64,000 nucleotides of DNA from Carposina sasakii (GCA_014607495.2 CP053156.1:2046001-2110000), one strand, 5' to 3'. Shown: positions 1 to 11,453, counted from the stretch's first letter. Notes: generated from the sequence alone by a model not told the origin. Numbers and translations: made by a program.

Positions 1-1030
1 AGCTATATATATTCACTCACTTACCTAGTTCGAAGTGGCGACACTTATCACAAATTAAATTATTGAGTTGCACTATGGCGACTATTTGAATTGCAAAACA
101 GCAGAAAGTAATATTTATAATAGGTAAGGAACGAGGAATTAACTTAGGCTTCAAAATAGTTCCTAATCCTCTGAGACAAACTTTGGTAATGCTGGCGACC
201 GCGCGATCGAGGCAACAGCCTTGTACGTACCGAGCCGCACGGTTATTGACCTCAGCCTAGAATGGCCTTGCCATTGGTTAATATTTTAATATCCCCGCCC
301 GGCGTAAATTTTAGAGATTTTATTACCATAAAAGGTAATCTTGGTGCCAAAAAGACGAAATTCCGGCTAGACTGGCAACGCCCAAAACGTTTTTGAAATA
401 AAACGACGGCACCATGTCGCGGGAATTTTGAACAACGCGACAACCTATAGATAGAGCCGAGGGAGAAGCTAGTAAAATGATATTAACCGAGAATGCTTCA
501 TTATTCCCGAAAAAATATACCTCCTCTTAAAAAAAGGATAGATTTCCCTCAAGACCTGTTTCTTTAACTACCTCTATGATGTAATCTTAGAAAAAAAGGG
601 CAAGTTCAAGAACATTTCATTTGTTAAGGTTCTTTCATGTACTGCAGGGTAAGTATGAACTTTTTTATGCGGCGTAACGTAACGCTACCGACTCGCTAGC
701 AAAATCTATGAGATTTGACAGTTTTGACGATAGCATTATGGACTATCGAGAGGTTAGTGCTTGCATGCGTACACGTATCTAATTTCGATTTCGACTAACG
801 AAATCTGTGATATTTGCTGATTTATGGTATTAAATACAGTATATTAAAAATATATTTTACTTAAGACTTTGTAACTAGTAGGTATTAAGTACATAGAAAT
901 AAGATCTACGTAATGGCTCGCGCAAAACACGGTATCTCGTTGAGTGCTCGCGTTTATGGCTCGCTGACTGCTTCAGGACTTGCATAGACCCGTTTATTAT
1001 TAGCTGCAAAGAGTTTCGTTAAACACAATG
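1..1030. other. AT-rich intergenic DNA, nothing recognised
   Basis: No reading frame with protein-like composition, no tRNA-type promoter boxes and no clear terminal repeats were seen. The small frame at 252-443 on the minus strand is low-information and not supported. Confidence 0.5.
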
Positions 1031-1638
1031 TAGGGGAAGATTGGGTAATGGGGTCACTTAAAAGAATAGAATACAAAAGCTAAAATAAAGCAGAATATGC
1101 GTTTTACTTTTTTACATCACTTTGATAATCATCTTTGGAAATATAAAAGTATAAAAAAAAACATTTGATCCCATCACTAAGTTTAATTGAGGTCACCTTG
1201 TGGGCAATGAGGATCATAACAAAAATCTAACACAAATCGGTACGTGTACAGGGGTGTATTCCTGGAGAATCTTGCTCTTTACTCTTCGTCCCCTTCTCGG
1301 CACGCGCGTAATCTTGATACACGCGTCAATTTATGCAGGAGTCTATTTACCACTTTGGACCCTACCAGCAACTTCCATGGAGAAAATGATCGAAAGAGAT
1401 ACCTTATATTTTTCCGGGACTAGCGGAAATGGATACCCGATTCTCATTACCCACAAGATTTTATAAGAAAAAATAATAAACACAAAATTCTTAGAATCCG
1501 GATACCTTACACCAAATGTACTGGTAAGGCATAGTAAACTACAGAATTCTTCTCATTCTCTATGCTGTCGCCTACCCACGAATCCTTAACGCATTTCTAT
1601 TAAAGATGACCACTATTACCCACTGTAACTCTTCCCTA
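1031..1638. mobile_element. possible MITE with imperfect terminal inverted repeats
   Basis: The left end TAGGGGAAGATTGGGTAATG and the reverse complement of the right end (TAGGGAAGAGTT, then GGGTAATAGTGGTC) are similar over about 35 bases with small gaps. The roughly 600-bp body has several internal motifs of the kind ATTACCC. No clean target duplication could be fixed. The 88-codon frame inside (1200-1466) has no recognisable similarity and begins at a non-ATG codon, so it is not annotated as a gene. Confidence 0.4.
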
Positions 1639-2763
1639 CGATGTGATACGCATCTGTGTAGGCTTTATGTTTAAAGGTATATTTAGAAATATACAAAAAA
1701 AAGCTATGCGTATACTAAATTGGTAGCTGGAAGACATACGCTATAACTGGTAATTTGGCCTCAAAAATATCGATATTTTAATTTAGGGCACTGTGCCATT
1801 AAAATCCTATATTTCCTCGGACTAATGAAACAGGCTTTATACAAGGTAACAAGGGTACAAATTATTATATTGCCAGAATATCTTTAACCCTTTGAATTAT
1901 TATAGTGATGTGTTAAATGTTGATAACAAAAATTAGGGGAAAATTTTGTAACGTTCTCTGAGGCGATGAGCTAGAAATAATAAGTCACTGATATGTAGCC
2001 CTATGGCCATATTATGTTAAACGTGGTTCTAGATAGAATTTCATTTGTGATCCTGTAGTTCTGACTACACCATTTTGAGAACAGAGGTAGAGGACATGCG
2101 TATGTGTGTGTCATACCCAAGTTGTCCAAGTTAATCTACACGGATAATTGGTTTATTATGTGTAGAGAGCCGGGTTATTAACACAATATTATCACTTCGG
2201 GCGAGTTGATCAGCTTTGGTGTCTTGACTTACGGTAACTTTGGTTGAACCTTGAGACGAGAGTTGATTAATTAGTCATTAAAAAGTTTAATTAATCAAGA
2301 AGAGCAAGCCTGTTATTAGGTAGGTACAAACGTTCCAAAATTTGGCTTCACTCTTATTACGACCTAGATGGAAATGTTTTTCGGAAAATATATAAATATC
2401 TCTTTTTTTTTGTGACAGTATTACGTATTTATATTTTAACTAGGTTATGGATAGGAGTAATGCATTACATAAAATAAATTTTCTAAGATACCTTTTAATT
2501 CCTCAATGATTTAATATATTTCTACCTACTACCTTAATAAAATTATTGAGGTACAACATAATAAATGTAATGTTAATACGGGAAGAGATTATTATGTTAT
2601 TTCTGCCAAATATGCTGAAAAAAAAACCGTCAAACCAAGTAACGGAAAACGTATACGACTGCGTAAAAGGGAATATTAATGTTAATAGACAGATTATAAG
2701 GTCAGCGGGGAATACTAAATGTAAATTCAAATTGAGATAACTAACCACATTAACAGGCTCTAT
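1639..2763. other. AT-rich stretch, nothing recognised
   Basis: Two small overlapping frames on opposite strands (2503-2766 and 2546-2740) are the only open stretches. Neither has domain-like composition or splice context. Confidence 0.45.
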
Positions 2764-2954
2764 CATAAGCTTATTACAGTACCTGCTGGACGTAGGCCTC
2801 CCTCAAGCCCGCCACAAGGATACTGCCATAGGGGGCTTTTGCACATTATTACCACACTGGGCAGGCACAACCGTAATATGATTTTTGAACTATATCGTGA
2901 ACACGGGATACATGGGCTGGTGGCAATTCTACTCTGCCGGCTTCACACGGTACC
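2764..2954 (-). mobile_element. degenerate SINE-like repeat with RTE-type tail
   Basis: On the minus strand this matches, with internal losses, the better copies at 3031-3287, 3674-3932 and 7229-7490. It keeps the GTGCCGGC-like beginning (here altered) and the GGCCTACGTCCAGCAGG ending. It lies next to another minus-strand copy of the same family. Confidence 0.6.
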
Positions 2955-3030
2955 GCCACGCTATATGCCATTACCCTTTCATTGATTTCATTCCATTCTC
3001 TAAAGTAAAAAATCGTTCCATAGTCCAAGA

Positions 3031-3287
3031 TCATCATCATCAGCCTATTGCAGTCCTCTGCTGGACGTAGGCCTTCCCCAGGGTACGCCACAAGGCTGCC
3101 GTGGGAGTATTTGCCCATAGTCACCATGCTGGGCAGGCGAGTTGGTGACCGCAGTTTGTATTTAGGACTATGTTTTCAACACGGGAGGCGCTGCTGCCCA
3201 CCTCCCGGAAACCCTTAATCGCCTCGTACGATACCCACGGGCAGACATGGGGTGGTACGAATTCTACCCTGCCGGCACCAAGCGGCT
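3031..3287 (-). mobile_element. SINE-like repeat, near full-length copy
   Basis: Reading the minus strand, the copy starts near GCCGCTTGGTGCCGGCAG, runs through a conserved CCCGTGGGTATCGTACGAGG block, and ends at GGCCTACGTCCAGCAGAGGA followed by CTGATGATGATGA. The last part resembles the 3' end of the RTE-like LINE at 8496-10496. This suggests that the short element uses the LINE machinery. The frame is open over parts of it only by chance. Confidence 0.75.
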
Positions 3288-3673
3288 ATTTTTTTTATAA
3301 AAAACTGAACAGCATAGAATATTTTTATTAGATTTCTTTTATATTAAAAGTACCCTCGTCGCATGCAAGGTTCAAAGGATCATCCTTGTTTTTATTTAAG
3401 GTGGAGAATATTAAATATTCGTGTTTTCAATTGTCTGCCCGGATGAGTATTTTTAAATGTGAATTGGATAAAGTTCAAGATATGTCAGTCTGTTGACATT
3501 GATTAATAGGCTTTCCGATGGAATCGTACTTTCGGATATTTGAAGTATTGGAATTGCGCTGGTTATCTTCATAATAATAAATAAGGATTAATGCCCGTAT
3601 TCTTAGTAGCTAGCTTTTCTTTTGAGAGCGCTGGGATGAGAGATGGTTTTTGCCATACGAGTTATTTTTCTAT

Positions 3674-3932
3674 GCCGCGTGGTGCCGGCAAAGTAGAATT
3701 CGTACCACCCCATGCCTGCCCGTGGGTGTCGTACGAGGCGATCAAGGATTTTCGGGACGCAGGCAACAGCGCTTCCCGTCATATCAACCTAGTCCAAAAA
3801 TTACACTGCGGTCACCAACCGGCCTGTCCAGCGTGGTGACTATGGGCAAAAACCCCCCATGGCAGTAGCCTTATAGCGTGCTCTGGGCGAGGCCAATGTT
3901 CAGGAGTGGACTGCAATAGGCTTATCATAAAC
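3674..3932 (+). mobile_element. SINE-like repeat, plus-strand copy
   Basis: The copy begins GCCGCGTGGTGCCGGCAAAG and shares the CCCGTGGGTGTCGTACGAGG block with its relatives. It ends with an altered GAGTGGACTGCAATAGGCT tail. Two overlapping open frames of 72-82 codons run through it (starts 3591 and 3650); they reflect the repeat and are not a gene. Confidence 0.75.
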
Positions 3933-4055
3933 TATGCATGCAGAACTAAGTGTAATGTTGTTGAGAAATAATGAAAAGGATTTTTAAAGATATTATTGGA
4001 TTGATTTAAGTTGATCTTTTCCTACACTCATAACTGTTCTTTATCCGTTATATAT

Positions 4056-4145
4056 TAACCAGGTGATAGCCCAGTGGTTAAGACGTGCACCTTCCAAGCG
4101 GGAGGCGTAAGTTCGATCCCAGTCACGGGCCTGTACCAATGAATT
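4056..4145 (+). mobile_element. tRNA-derived SINE head (second family)
   Basis: A box A-like TGATAGCCCAGTGGTTAAGA (4064-4083) is followed by a box B-like GTTCGATCCCA (4111-4121) at tRNA-like spacing, and then by AT-rich DNA. The acceptor stem does not pair, so it is a tRNA-derived repeat, not a tRNA gene. It differs from the SINE family at 8273 and 36434. Confidence 0.65.
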
Positions 4146-6032
4146 TATTTAATGTACAGATTTTAATGTTGCAAAATTGTCACTTAGCTCGTGCCTCGGA
4201 AAGCACGTAAAACTGTTGGTCCTGCTCCTGATCTCTCTCCGGTCGTGTTGGCTTTTTGCCCCATTGGACTATGAGAGTAACGGAATAGAGAGTGCATCTG
4301 TGTTTGCGCACACATTTGTGCACTATAATATCTCCTTCGTACCTGGCCAATCTCCATAGAGATTGGTCGCCTTGGCTGAAATACGGTCTGAGATCTTCAT
4401 TCAGATCTTCATATTTACCATATAATGCATATACTTATCTATTAAAATACTAAAGAAAATTAAAAATTTTAATTAACAAATTCTTAAAATCTACTCTTCA
4501 GTTTAATTGATACCGTATTTAAAACGTCTCAAAGGCGAATTGTGAGAAGAAGTTAACTTTTACACTTATCAATAAACCTTTTCTACCTTCTTACTCGTTT
4601 TTACGATTATTTTCAAGCCACTGAAGTAAAAAGAATCAATAAGTTTTTCATTTCGAACTTTGTATACACTTTGTATTTTGTAAGACTTCGCATGCTTCCC
4701 TTTTAAATGGCTCCTTTCTTTCCTCGTTTTTATGAAGGAAGTGTGAAGCAATGACAGCAGGACGGGTTTTCCTTGGAAGTTACTTTTTGTCGGTTACCGA
4801 GGTTTTGCGCATTGACTCCAGCGAAATATGATTTATATTATGTAACAATGGATTGCTTCTGCGCTTAACTTTATATACATTTATAGAATCTAAATATTTG
4901 CTTGGCTTTAGTGTTACTTTTACTTATATTAATTAATTTTGTAATATTATTGACTAAATTAAAATATTTGCATGCCACATTTTTTGGCGAAACATAATAT
5001 ATCTGATATAATAATAACTTTATTGTACCATGTTTTGAGCAAGTAAATGATAATTTATTTTCATATTACGACGAACTTATACAATTATGGGAAAAGAGCA
5101 GGAAAAAGCTTATATATTTTAAGAAACCTAACTGGAATTTCGCGAATAAAATTTTCAGTAGGTCGTTAATAAAAAATCCTCATATAATATTCTTAACTTA
5201 TTGAATTGAAAGTCTTTATATTCTCAGTTATTATTTTTATAATAATTATTAAGTATTTGACATATGAATCCAAGTTAAAAAACCATACCCTATCAACTTC
5301 CACGCCGCAAATATCGATGACTATATGTTTTATAGAGACCAATATAAGTACAATATGGGATAAATCAATACAATGACATATTTCCTCGATTTTCAACATC
5401 AATTCGTCAAATAACGAGATCCAGTCGAAGATCAAGAAAAGATATAGGCGAGATATTTTGAAGTGTGTCTAGCGTTAATTTCTTTGGAAATCGCTGAATA
5501 GCGGTGTGACGAATTGATATTTTTCATGGGCTCTCACAGTGAGGACTCCCATTTGTATCGTGGCCTGCAATTTATTGCCTTCATTTATCATCTCATCGAA
5601 GCTTCCTGCCTTGTCATGGTGTGAGTATCTCTCTAATATAAATTAGGGGATCCTTTTTTCATCCGTTGGAATTGTGATATTCAATATTTCACGGTAAACA
5701 TGGAAAATTGGGGCGGAAATGTAATGAATTCCGAGATTTGTTTGCTATTTAATACGAACTGTGTGTCGGGACAGGGATTTGAGTTGTTTAGCTATAGGCA
5801 CTGGGAGGTACTTGGTAGTTTAATTTTTAGGGTCTTGTAGTCAAATGGTAAAAGACGGAACGCTTATTTATACTTGGTTATATTTTGTCTGTCTGTCCGT
5901 CCGTTCGTAACAGTCACTTTATTCAGAACAATTTAAAAAATAATTCATGTAGATCGCCATATAATCGAAAATTGGTTTGAACGATATGCGAGTGGTGGAT
6001 TCTTATATATATCTAATACATTAACATAGTTA
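4146..6032. other. AT-rich stretch without recognised genes
   Basis: Small frames at 4177-4359, 4569-4751 and 5193-5435 have no recognisable similarity and no neighbouring splice structure. A short CATACATA run leads into the next repeat at 6033. Confidence 0.45.
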
Positions 6033-6270
6033 TACATACATACATACATATAATCACGCCTTTATCCCTTACGGGGTAGGCAGAGCACCAAGGGCCGATA
6101 GAACCACATGGTGCCACTTCTGACCAATTTTGAGGGTATAGTTGAGATGTACAAGTTCGGTTAGTAGTGACAGGTGGTCAGCCCATCGCCTATAAAACAC
6201 CAAGACCCTCTTGTCCCTCTACTGACTTGTACAGTATGCCCGGGAGGAGAAGCAGCTGTCGTATTATACT
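6033..6270 (-). mobile_element. LINE 3'-end fragment (GGGGTAGGCAGAG family)
   Basis: A CATACATACATA tract (the simple-repeat tail on the minus strand) adjoins ATCACGCCTTTATCCCTTA and a GGGGTAGGCAGAG block. The stretch through GACAGGTGGTCAGCCCATCG is repeated, inverted and highly similar, at 38568-38790. The layout fits the 3' end of a non-LTR retrotransposon; no coding part is preserved. Confidence 0.6.
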
Positions 6271-6789
6271 TTTTTTTTTCACTCCCAGAGCAGCATAGAA
6301 GAACATAGTTATACGTGCAAGGTATATGAAATACAAAATTAGGAATTTATGGTGTTTAATATCGATAATAATAATTTGGCTAAGTGCTTTGATATACATT
6401 CATGTGTCTTTATATAGGTATGTAGAAATATGTGTTTTATTAATTTATATTATGTCATGCAAAACCGTTTTATCTTATAAAAATGACAAAATATACGAAT
6501 TAAACGCTTTTATCCGCTATTATTAAAGAAAATTTCACGTACATGCCAATATCCGAATAAATGAAATTCCATATATACTTAGATCCTTCGCTATTATTGA
6601 GAGGAGTGGGTATGCAATGAAATTGAAAAAAAAGTGTTTAAGTTCCTACTTACATCCGATTTAGATATACTACCTATCGATTAAAGCAGTACTAAAAGAA
6701 GAAAAAAAACAGCTGTGATAAAAAATGTGTTACAAGTAATCAGTGTTATGCAAACATACAATGCAATCAAACAAACACAGTGACAGACT

Positions 6790-6838
6790 ATGCGTGAGTT
6801 AGCAACGTGATTCCGCGATGGGATCGTGGGCAGAATGA
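6790..6838 (+). promoter_or_regulatory. two upstream ORFs before exon 1, the second overlapping the start
   Basis: A 6-codon frame (ATG at 6790, TGA ending 6810) and another 6-codon frame (ATG at 6818, TGA 6836-6838) precede the chosen start at 6835. The second overlaps it as ATGA. Such arrangements usually lower or reroute initiation on the main frame. They matter only if the transcript starts upstream of 6790, which the sequence alone does not show. Confidence 0.4.
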
Positions 6839-7075
6839 GCGCTTGGATGGCGCTGTTCGGGCTGGTGTGGCTGCTGCGCGTGCGCGGCTCCCTTTGCGGT
6901 TGCGCGGCGTGCAAGCGCGTGAGGCACGAGGAGCGCGCGTGCACGCCCAGCCCCGAACGCGCGCCGTTTGATGTGATCGCGCTGCAACAGTACACGCGCG
7001 ACGTCACCGTGCAGACGGACTTCGATGACGATATCGAGGACCTGGATAAAATCGAGTTGCAGATTACCGAGGAAT
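6835..7075 (+). CDS. exon 1 of a Dlg-like three-PDZ gene: hydrophobic, Cys-rich N-terminus
   Basis: The exon has 80 codons plus one base and ends at a good donor (GAAT|GTAAGT). It lies in a CpG-rich patch unlike the AT-rich surroundings. The first in-frame ATG is at 6835; an earlier GTG at 6826 follows a stop at 6808. The start MSAWMALFGLVWLL is a short hydrophobic segment. It is followed by RVRG and a cysteine cluster CGCAAC (residues 20-25), then basic residues. The C-terminal half is acidic (DFDDDIEDLDKIE). The leader could be a signal-type segment or, by analogy with PSD-95, a palmitoylated anchor. Its 1-base overhang fits exon 2, which needs two bases to complete the codon. I do not recognise the peptide itself, and the link to the PDZ exons rests on phase and order. 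Confidence 0.6.
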
Positions 7076-7228
7076 GTAAGTATACTTCCTAGTGGTCAGT
7101 TGGTAAATAAAATACAGTCTCTCAGACGATGAGCTATCAACTTGTCATTGATCATTTACATCTCTCCCCTAACATGGCTGTACTGTCCTTAAGATATTGC
7201 AGTTTGGCTTCCCCATTTCGGGATATAA

Positions 7229-7490
7229 GCCGCGTGGTGCCGGCAAAGTAAAATTCGTATCACCCCATGTCTGCCCGTGGGTATCGTACGAGGCGATTAA
7301 GTGTTTCCGGGAGGTGGGCAGCAGCACCTCCCGTGTTGACAACATAGTCCAAAATACAAACTGCAGTCACCAATCCGCCTACCCAGCAACGTGGTGACTA
7401 TGGGCAAATAACCCCCATGGCAGTCTTGTGGCGTGCCCTGGGAGAGGCCTACGTCTAGCAGTGGAATACAATGGGCTGATGATGATGGTG
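7229..7490 (+). mobile_element. SINE-like repeat with GATGATGATGG tail
   Basis: The copy runs from GCCGCGTGGTGCCGGCAAAG to GGCCTACGTCTAGCAGTGGA and ends in GGGCTGATGATGATGG. It is the best-preserved 3' end of the family and is close to the RTE-like ending GGCCTTTGTCCAACAGTG at 37590. It sits in the first intron of the PDZ gene. Confidence 0.75.
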
Positions 7491-8272
7491 ATTTCGGGAT
7501 CACAGCTGTGTATGAATATGTGTAATAGGTAGGTAAAGCTTGCGATTATATTATTATCAAAATTTTTTAACCTCTGAATCACATAATTAGTATTCTACAT
7601 ATAAGTATACAAACATACATACATCACGGCTGTTCCCAAAAATGGGGAAGTCAAAGTTGTAGTATTTGAGCTTCGGCACCACACATAGCAGCATCCAGCT
7701 CAATGCCTAAGCGATAGACCCTGAGTTCCCTAGACAACCGGCAGATGCAGCAAATATATTCTTATTAAGATCGCATCGGCACAGGAATCGTAAGCTATAT
7801 AGATTTATCGTGAATCCTAATATCTCAGACATCTTGGTATCTCTCAATTTTCTAGTATCTACCATTCGATGAAATTGAGAGAAGCTATTCTACAAGCTAA
7901 TTAAGCTGTAACTCTTTAGTAGGAATCCATGAGATAAGTAATAGTTGTGAATGAAGTGAATAGTTTAATGTGACTTCACTGTAACAGTAGATCCTTTAAG
8001 ACGAAACTGAAGCTTCGTGAGTCTGAGCTCTCAAAAGGAGTTTATAGTAAGCTTTAGCGTGTATTAAAGCAACGAAATGAAAGAATTTTTGTTATGTTAA
8101 TCTCGAACTGTCGAAAAAATACTGAAGTAGCTATGGACTTCAGAATAAGTAACATTGTATGGCTTCGTAGTTTTTTAAATTATTTTTAGGAGTTATTTAA
8201 ATGTCGTAGTAAAAGTGATAAGTAGAAAATATTGTCCAAAAATTAATTTTATTTTATTTCAATTATATTAAA
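7491..8272. other. intron 1 sequence; possible short LINE tail at 7612-7760
   Basis: A CATACATACATCACGG run at 7612 resembles the tail side of the repeat at 6033, but the following sequence is too different to classify. Nothing else is recognised. Confidence 0.35.
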
Positions 8273-8497
8273 TGACGGCCGATTGGTCTAGTGGGTAGTG
8301 ACCCTGCTTGCGACGCCACAGGTCCTGGGTTCGAATCCCGGAAGGTGCAAATATTGATATGATGAATATTAATGTTTATTTCCGAGTCGTGGATGTTTCT
8401 ATACTTATCTACGTATTTATATACCGTTGCTTAGTACCCAAACTCGACAAAAGACCTTAGGGATCTTAATGTGAGACTAAGTTAATGTGTTGTGTCA

Positions 8498-9394
8498 TCA
8501 TATACAGCCCTGAGAAGTCCACTGTTGGACATAGGCCTCTCCCAACAACCACCACTCCGACCGGTCGGAAGCAGCTTGCATCCAACCGACGCTCGCGACC
8601 TTGGCCAGGTCGTCCGTCCACCTCGCGGGTGGCCTTCCCACGCTGCGCTTGCCGATACGTGGTATCCACTCTAGAACTTTCCGACTCCATCGGCCATCAG
8701 TTCTTCGAGCTATGTGCCCTGCCCATTGCCACTTCAGCTTGCTTGACCGTTGAGCTATGTCGGTGATCTTTGTACGTCTGCGGATCTCCTCATTTCTGAT
8801 TCGATCACGCAGAGAGATCCCAAGCATAACTCTCTCCAACGCTCGCTGTGCGATCCTGAGCTTCTTTATGAGGCACATAGTTAGAGACCACGTCTCGGCA
8901 CCTTAGGTCATCACCGGCAGCACGCACTGGTTGAATACCTTAGTCTTTAAGGATTGGGGTATCTTGGACACAAATAAGCTTCGTAGTTTCCCGAACGCTG
9001 CCCAGCCAAGTTGGATTCGCCGAGTTACCACCTTCTCAAAGTTGGACTTACCTAGTTTTACCGTCTGTCCCAGGTAAACATACTCGTCAACAACTTCAAG
9101 CATCGAGCTCCCAACCAGTACAGGAGTGGGCGGCGCATGGACGTTCGAAATGATATTCATCTTGTCCAAGTTCATCTTCAGGCCCACCTGTTGGGAGATT
9201 CGATTGAGGCCATCGAGCATTGTGCTTAGATCCTTCAGCGATTCTGCCATGACCACGATGTCGTCTGCGAACCGAAGGTGAGAGATGTATTCGCCATTGA
9301 TATTGATGCCGAGTCCTTTCCATTCGAGGAGCTTAAAGGCGTCTTCCACTGCATTGGTAAAGAGCTTCGGAGAAATAACATCTCCTTGTCTCAC
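8498..9394 (-). pseudogene. RTE-like reverse transcriptase C-terminal half, nonsense-interrupted
   Basis: The frame 9394-8903 contains RQGDVISPKLF and the catalytic palm motif LRFADDIVVMAES (FADD box). The same frame continues at 8878-8498 with the thumb region (RWSRKVLEWIPRIGKRSVGR) after a nonsense codon at about 8904-8906. The family copies DNA from its own RNA at the nicked target. A shorter copy of the same part is at 36700-37640 on the plus strand. Confidence 0.85.
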
Positions 9395-10495
9395 TGTCTA
9401 TATCCCCTCTGTAATGAAATCGGCTCAGTGCTCCGCTCCTGTACTCGTACCGACATGGTGGCGTTGCTGTATAAACACTTCAGTACTTCGATATAACCAC
9501 ATAAAAGGTTGTTGATCACTGAGACATCATTGAATATCCGTCTATCGTTGGTCAATATGAAGTCTATCTCGTTCCTCGTGTGCTTGTTGCGATGGAGCCA
9601 GGTCCATTTCCTATGAGGCGACTTCTTGAAGAAGGAGTTCATCATAAAGAGTCCCTCCATCTCTAGAAAATCGGCCAGCCTCTGGCCTCTGGGGTACCTG
9701 TCGCCGCATCCAAATTGTCCCACTTTCAACTCATTCTCACCCCGCTTGCCCAGTTTCGCATTGAAGTCCCCCGTAACAACACAGAAATGAGTTTTAGAGG
9801 TATGAATGGCTGTAGTTATGTCCTCATACATAACCTCCACCTCGTCATCCGGATGTGTCGAGGTCGGCGCGTATACCTGGATGACCTTCAAAGAGTACCT
9901 TTTTGATACTCTGAGTATCAGGTATGCTACCCTACTCGACACACTCGTGATGGATTCGATGCTGTTTACGAGGGACTTGTGGACGATAAACCCAACACCA
10001 TCCTGGGACTTATGATCACCTTCCCGGTGGTAGAGTAAGTTGCCAGATTTCAGGGTTATCGTATCCTCTCCCTGTCTTCGGAACTCAAATATCTCACCGC
10101 AACTTACTCATTTCCTCTTCCAGCTCATCGAGCTTTGTGTTCTCCCTCAGCGTGCGCGCATTGTACGTCACCAGCGATAACCCACGCCTATGGTCCATTT
10201 TCGAAGCATTTGTCGTCGTACAGTTGGAACCCGCCCGGGGATTCTTAACACCCTTGGCTCCGGCACTTGACCGGCGCCTGTCGGACACGCCAGTGTCGCC
10301 TCCGGAGCCGCCGGGCACTTGGGGCCTTCCTAGATTACTACTCATGGGGGGGTTTGGACCGTAACCCGCCACGCTGGTCCAATGCGGGTTGGCGGGTGGC
10401 CAGAGCCTCGTTCGTTGTTCTGTAGGGTGCACCGCGAGCACCCTGCAGAAGATGGCTTGGGTCCCGTTAGAACTTATATGGGACCCCATACACCC
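9391..10495 (-). pseudogene. RTE-like endonuclease (EEP fold) region, broken
   Basis: This is an apurinic-like endonuclease/exonuclease/phosphatase domain, which nicks target DNA for priming. The N-terminal piece (10094-10498) contains TYNARTLRENTK and a proline-rich leader. A frame change near 10097 leads into the rest, which contains VVTGDFNAKLGKRG and WTWLHRNKHTRNEIDFILTN; these are the Asp-Phe-Asn and Asp-His-like core positions of the family. After NDVSVINN the frame jumps directly to RT sequence (GYIEVLKCLYSNATMSV), showing a deletion of the start of the RT. A further short insertion breaks the frame near 9393. Confidence 0.8.
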
Positions 10496-10525
10496 CATGT
10501 GTTGTGTAGTGTGTGAATTCTCGTT

Positions 10526-10918
10526 AGAGAGTAAGTATATTTTTTTGTGTGAATATTTTAGAATCTATTCCATTATGTATTACGAATATTTCATTATTTC
10601 AACGGGAGTAAAGGTCGAATTATTCATTGAAATGCTATTTAGTAAAAACAAAATATTGGATTAGACAACGTAAGATAATGAATACATTCTAGATATAAAC
10701 ATGAAGATATTAAAATTAAGTCGTACGTGATCAGAATTTGAATATTATGATAATGACATAAATAAAGTAATGAGTTAACGACAAATTTATATTCCCTCTA
10801 GATTACTTTTAAAGTTATCTCAGAGACTTAGCAGGGACTAGATTGTATAATATTCTATACAAGAGAGAGAGAGAGAGAGAGTTATTTTTGTCTTCTTGCT
10901 TGAAGAAAAAAATAACAA
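10526..10918. repeat. AT-rich spacer with a GA dinucleotide run
   Basis: A perfect (AG)n run of about 20 bases lies at 10862-10881. The rest is AT-rich and unassigned. AACAA at 10914-10918 is the left member of the target duplication of the BEL/Pao element that follows. Confidence 0.6.
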
Positions 10919-11086
10919 CATAAATAATAACACTTTTGTGGTCGAAAATGTTATATTAGAATATTTAAATTACAATTTTTGTACAGAGCACGTTATTATA
11001 GGGTGAAGGATGATGAAAGAAGAGAGTGAGTGATTGGTGAGTTAAAACTATTAAAAAGAAATATACATGCAAACAGGTTTGTCCAG
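10919..11086 (-). repeat. 3' LTR of the BEL/Pao element
   Basis: 168 bp, identical to the other LTR except G versus A in the AGAGAGTGAG/AGAGAATGAG stretch. The near identity implies recent insertion or recent conversion. Confidence 0.85.
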
Positions 11087-11453
11087 AACATACTCCGGAA
11101 GCAGCATTGCATACTCCGTAACTCTAATTAAATAGGTAGCACACAAAAAACTACTATGTTAGGCTTCAACCTTCAATAAATGTTCATACTTAATCAACTT
11201 AGTTATATGACAATTTTTCAGTAATATGATAGGATATATTTTAAATTGACATCCAGCTTAATATAGAATGAATATTTGGCAAACATTTGTGGATCTTTTG
11301 GTAATCCGCCGAACCCACCGCTTGATCAACCTCAACAGCACATGTTAAATGATTGCATACAAATGTTGAACATTGGGAAAAATCATAAGTAGCATTAGAC
11401 ATTTCAGTTGGCCCATGCCACCATAGATGATTGTTAAGAAGGTCTGCCGGGTT

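Larger units (their letters stand above)
8496..10496 (-). mobile_element. RTE-like non-LTR retrotransposon, internally deleted
   Basis: The element is flanked by an 11-bp target duplication ATGTGTTGTGT (8485-8495 and 10497-10507). On the minus strand it carries an endonuclease region and then a reverse transcriptase C-terminal half. It ends CAGTGGACTTCTCAGGGCTG plus TATATGATG, a typical GATG-type tail. The middle of the coding region (end of endonuclease and start of RT) is missing, and both halves carry frame breaks, so it is dead. The insertion is younger than the SINE it splits. Confidence 0.85.
8273..10525 (+). mobile_element. tRNA-derived SINE split by a LINE insertion
   Basis: TGACGGCCGATTGG starts the SINE, followed by box A (GGTCTAGTGGGTAGTG) and box B (GGGTTCGAATCCC, around 8327-8340). 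The body matches the copies at 36434 and, more distantly, 56555 and 60353. The body reaches ATGTGTTGTGT at 8485-8495, breaks, and resumes at 10497-10507 with the same 11 bases followed by AGTGTGTGAA, as in the uninterrupted copy at 36640-36660. The 2.0 kb between is an RTE-like LINE on the minus strand. Confidence 0.8.

Noticed and set aside
3591..3868. Overlapping 82- and 72-codon frames, with a similar one at 7197-7397
   Set aside because: They are chance open stretches of the SINE-like repeat; other copies have stops or shifts at the same places.
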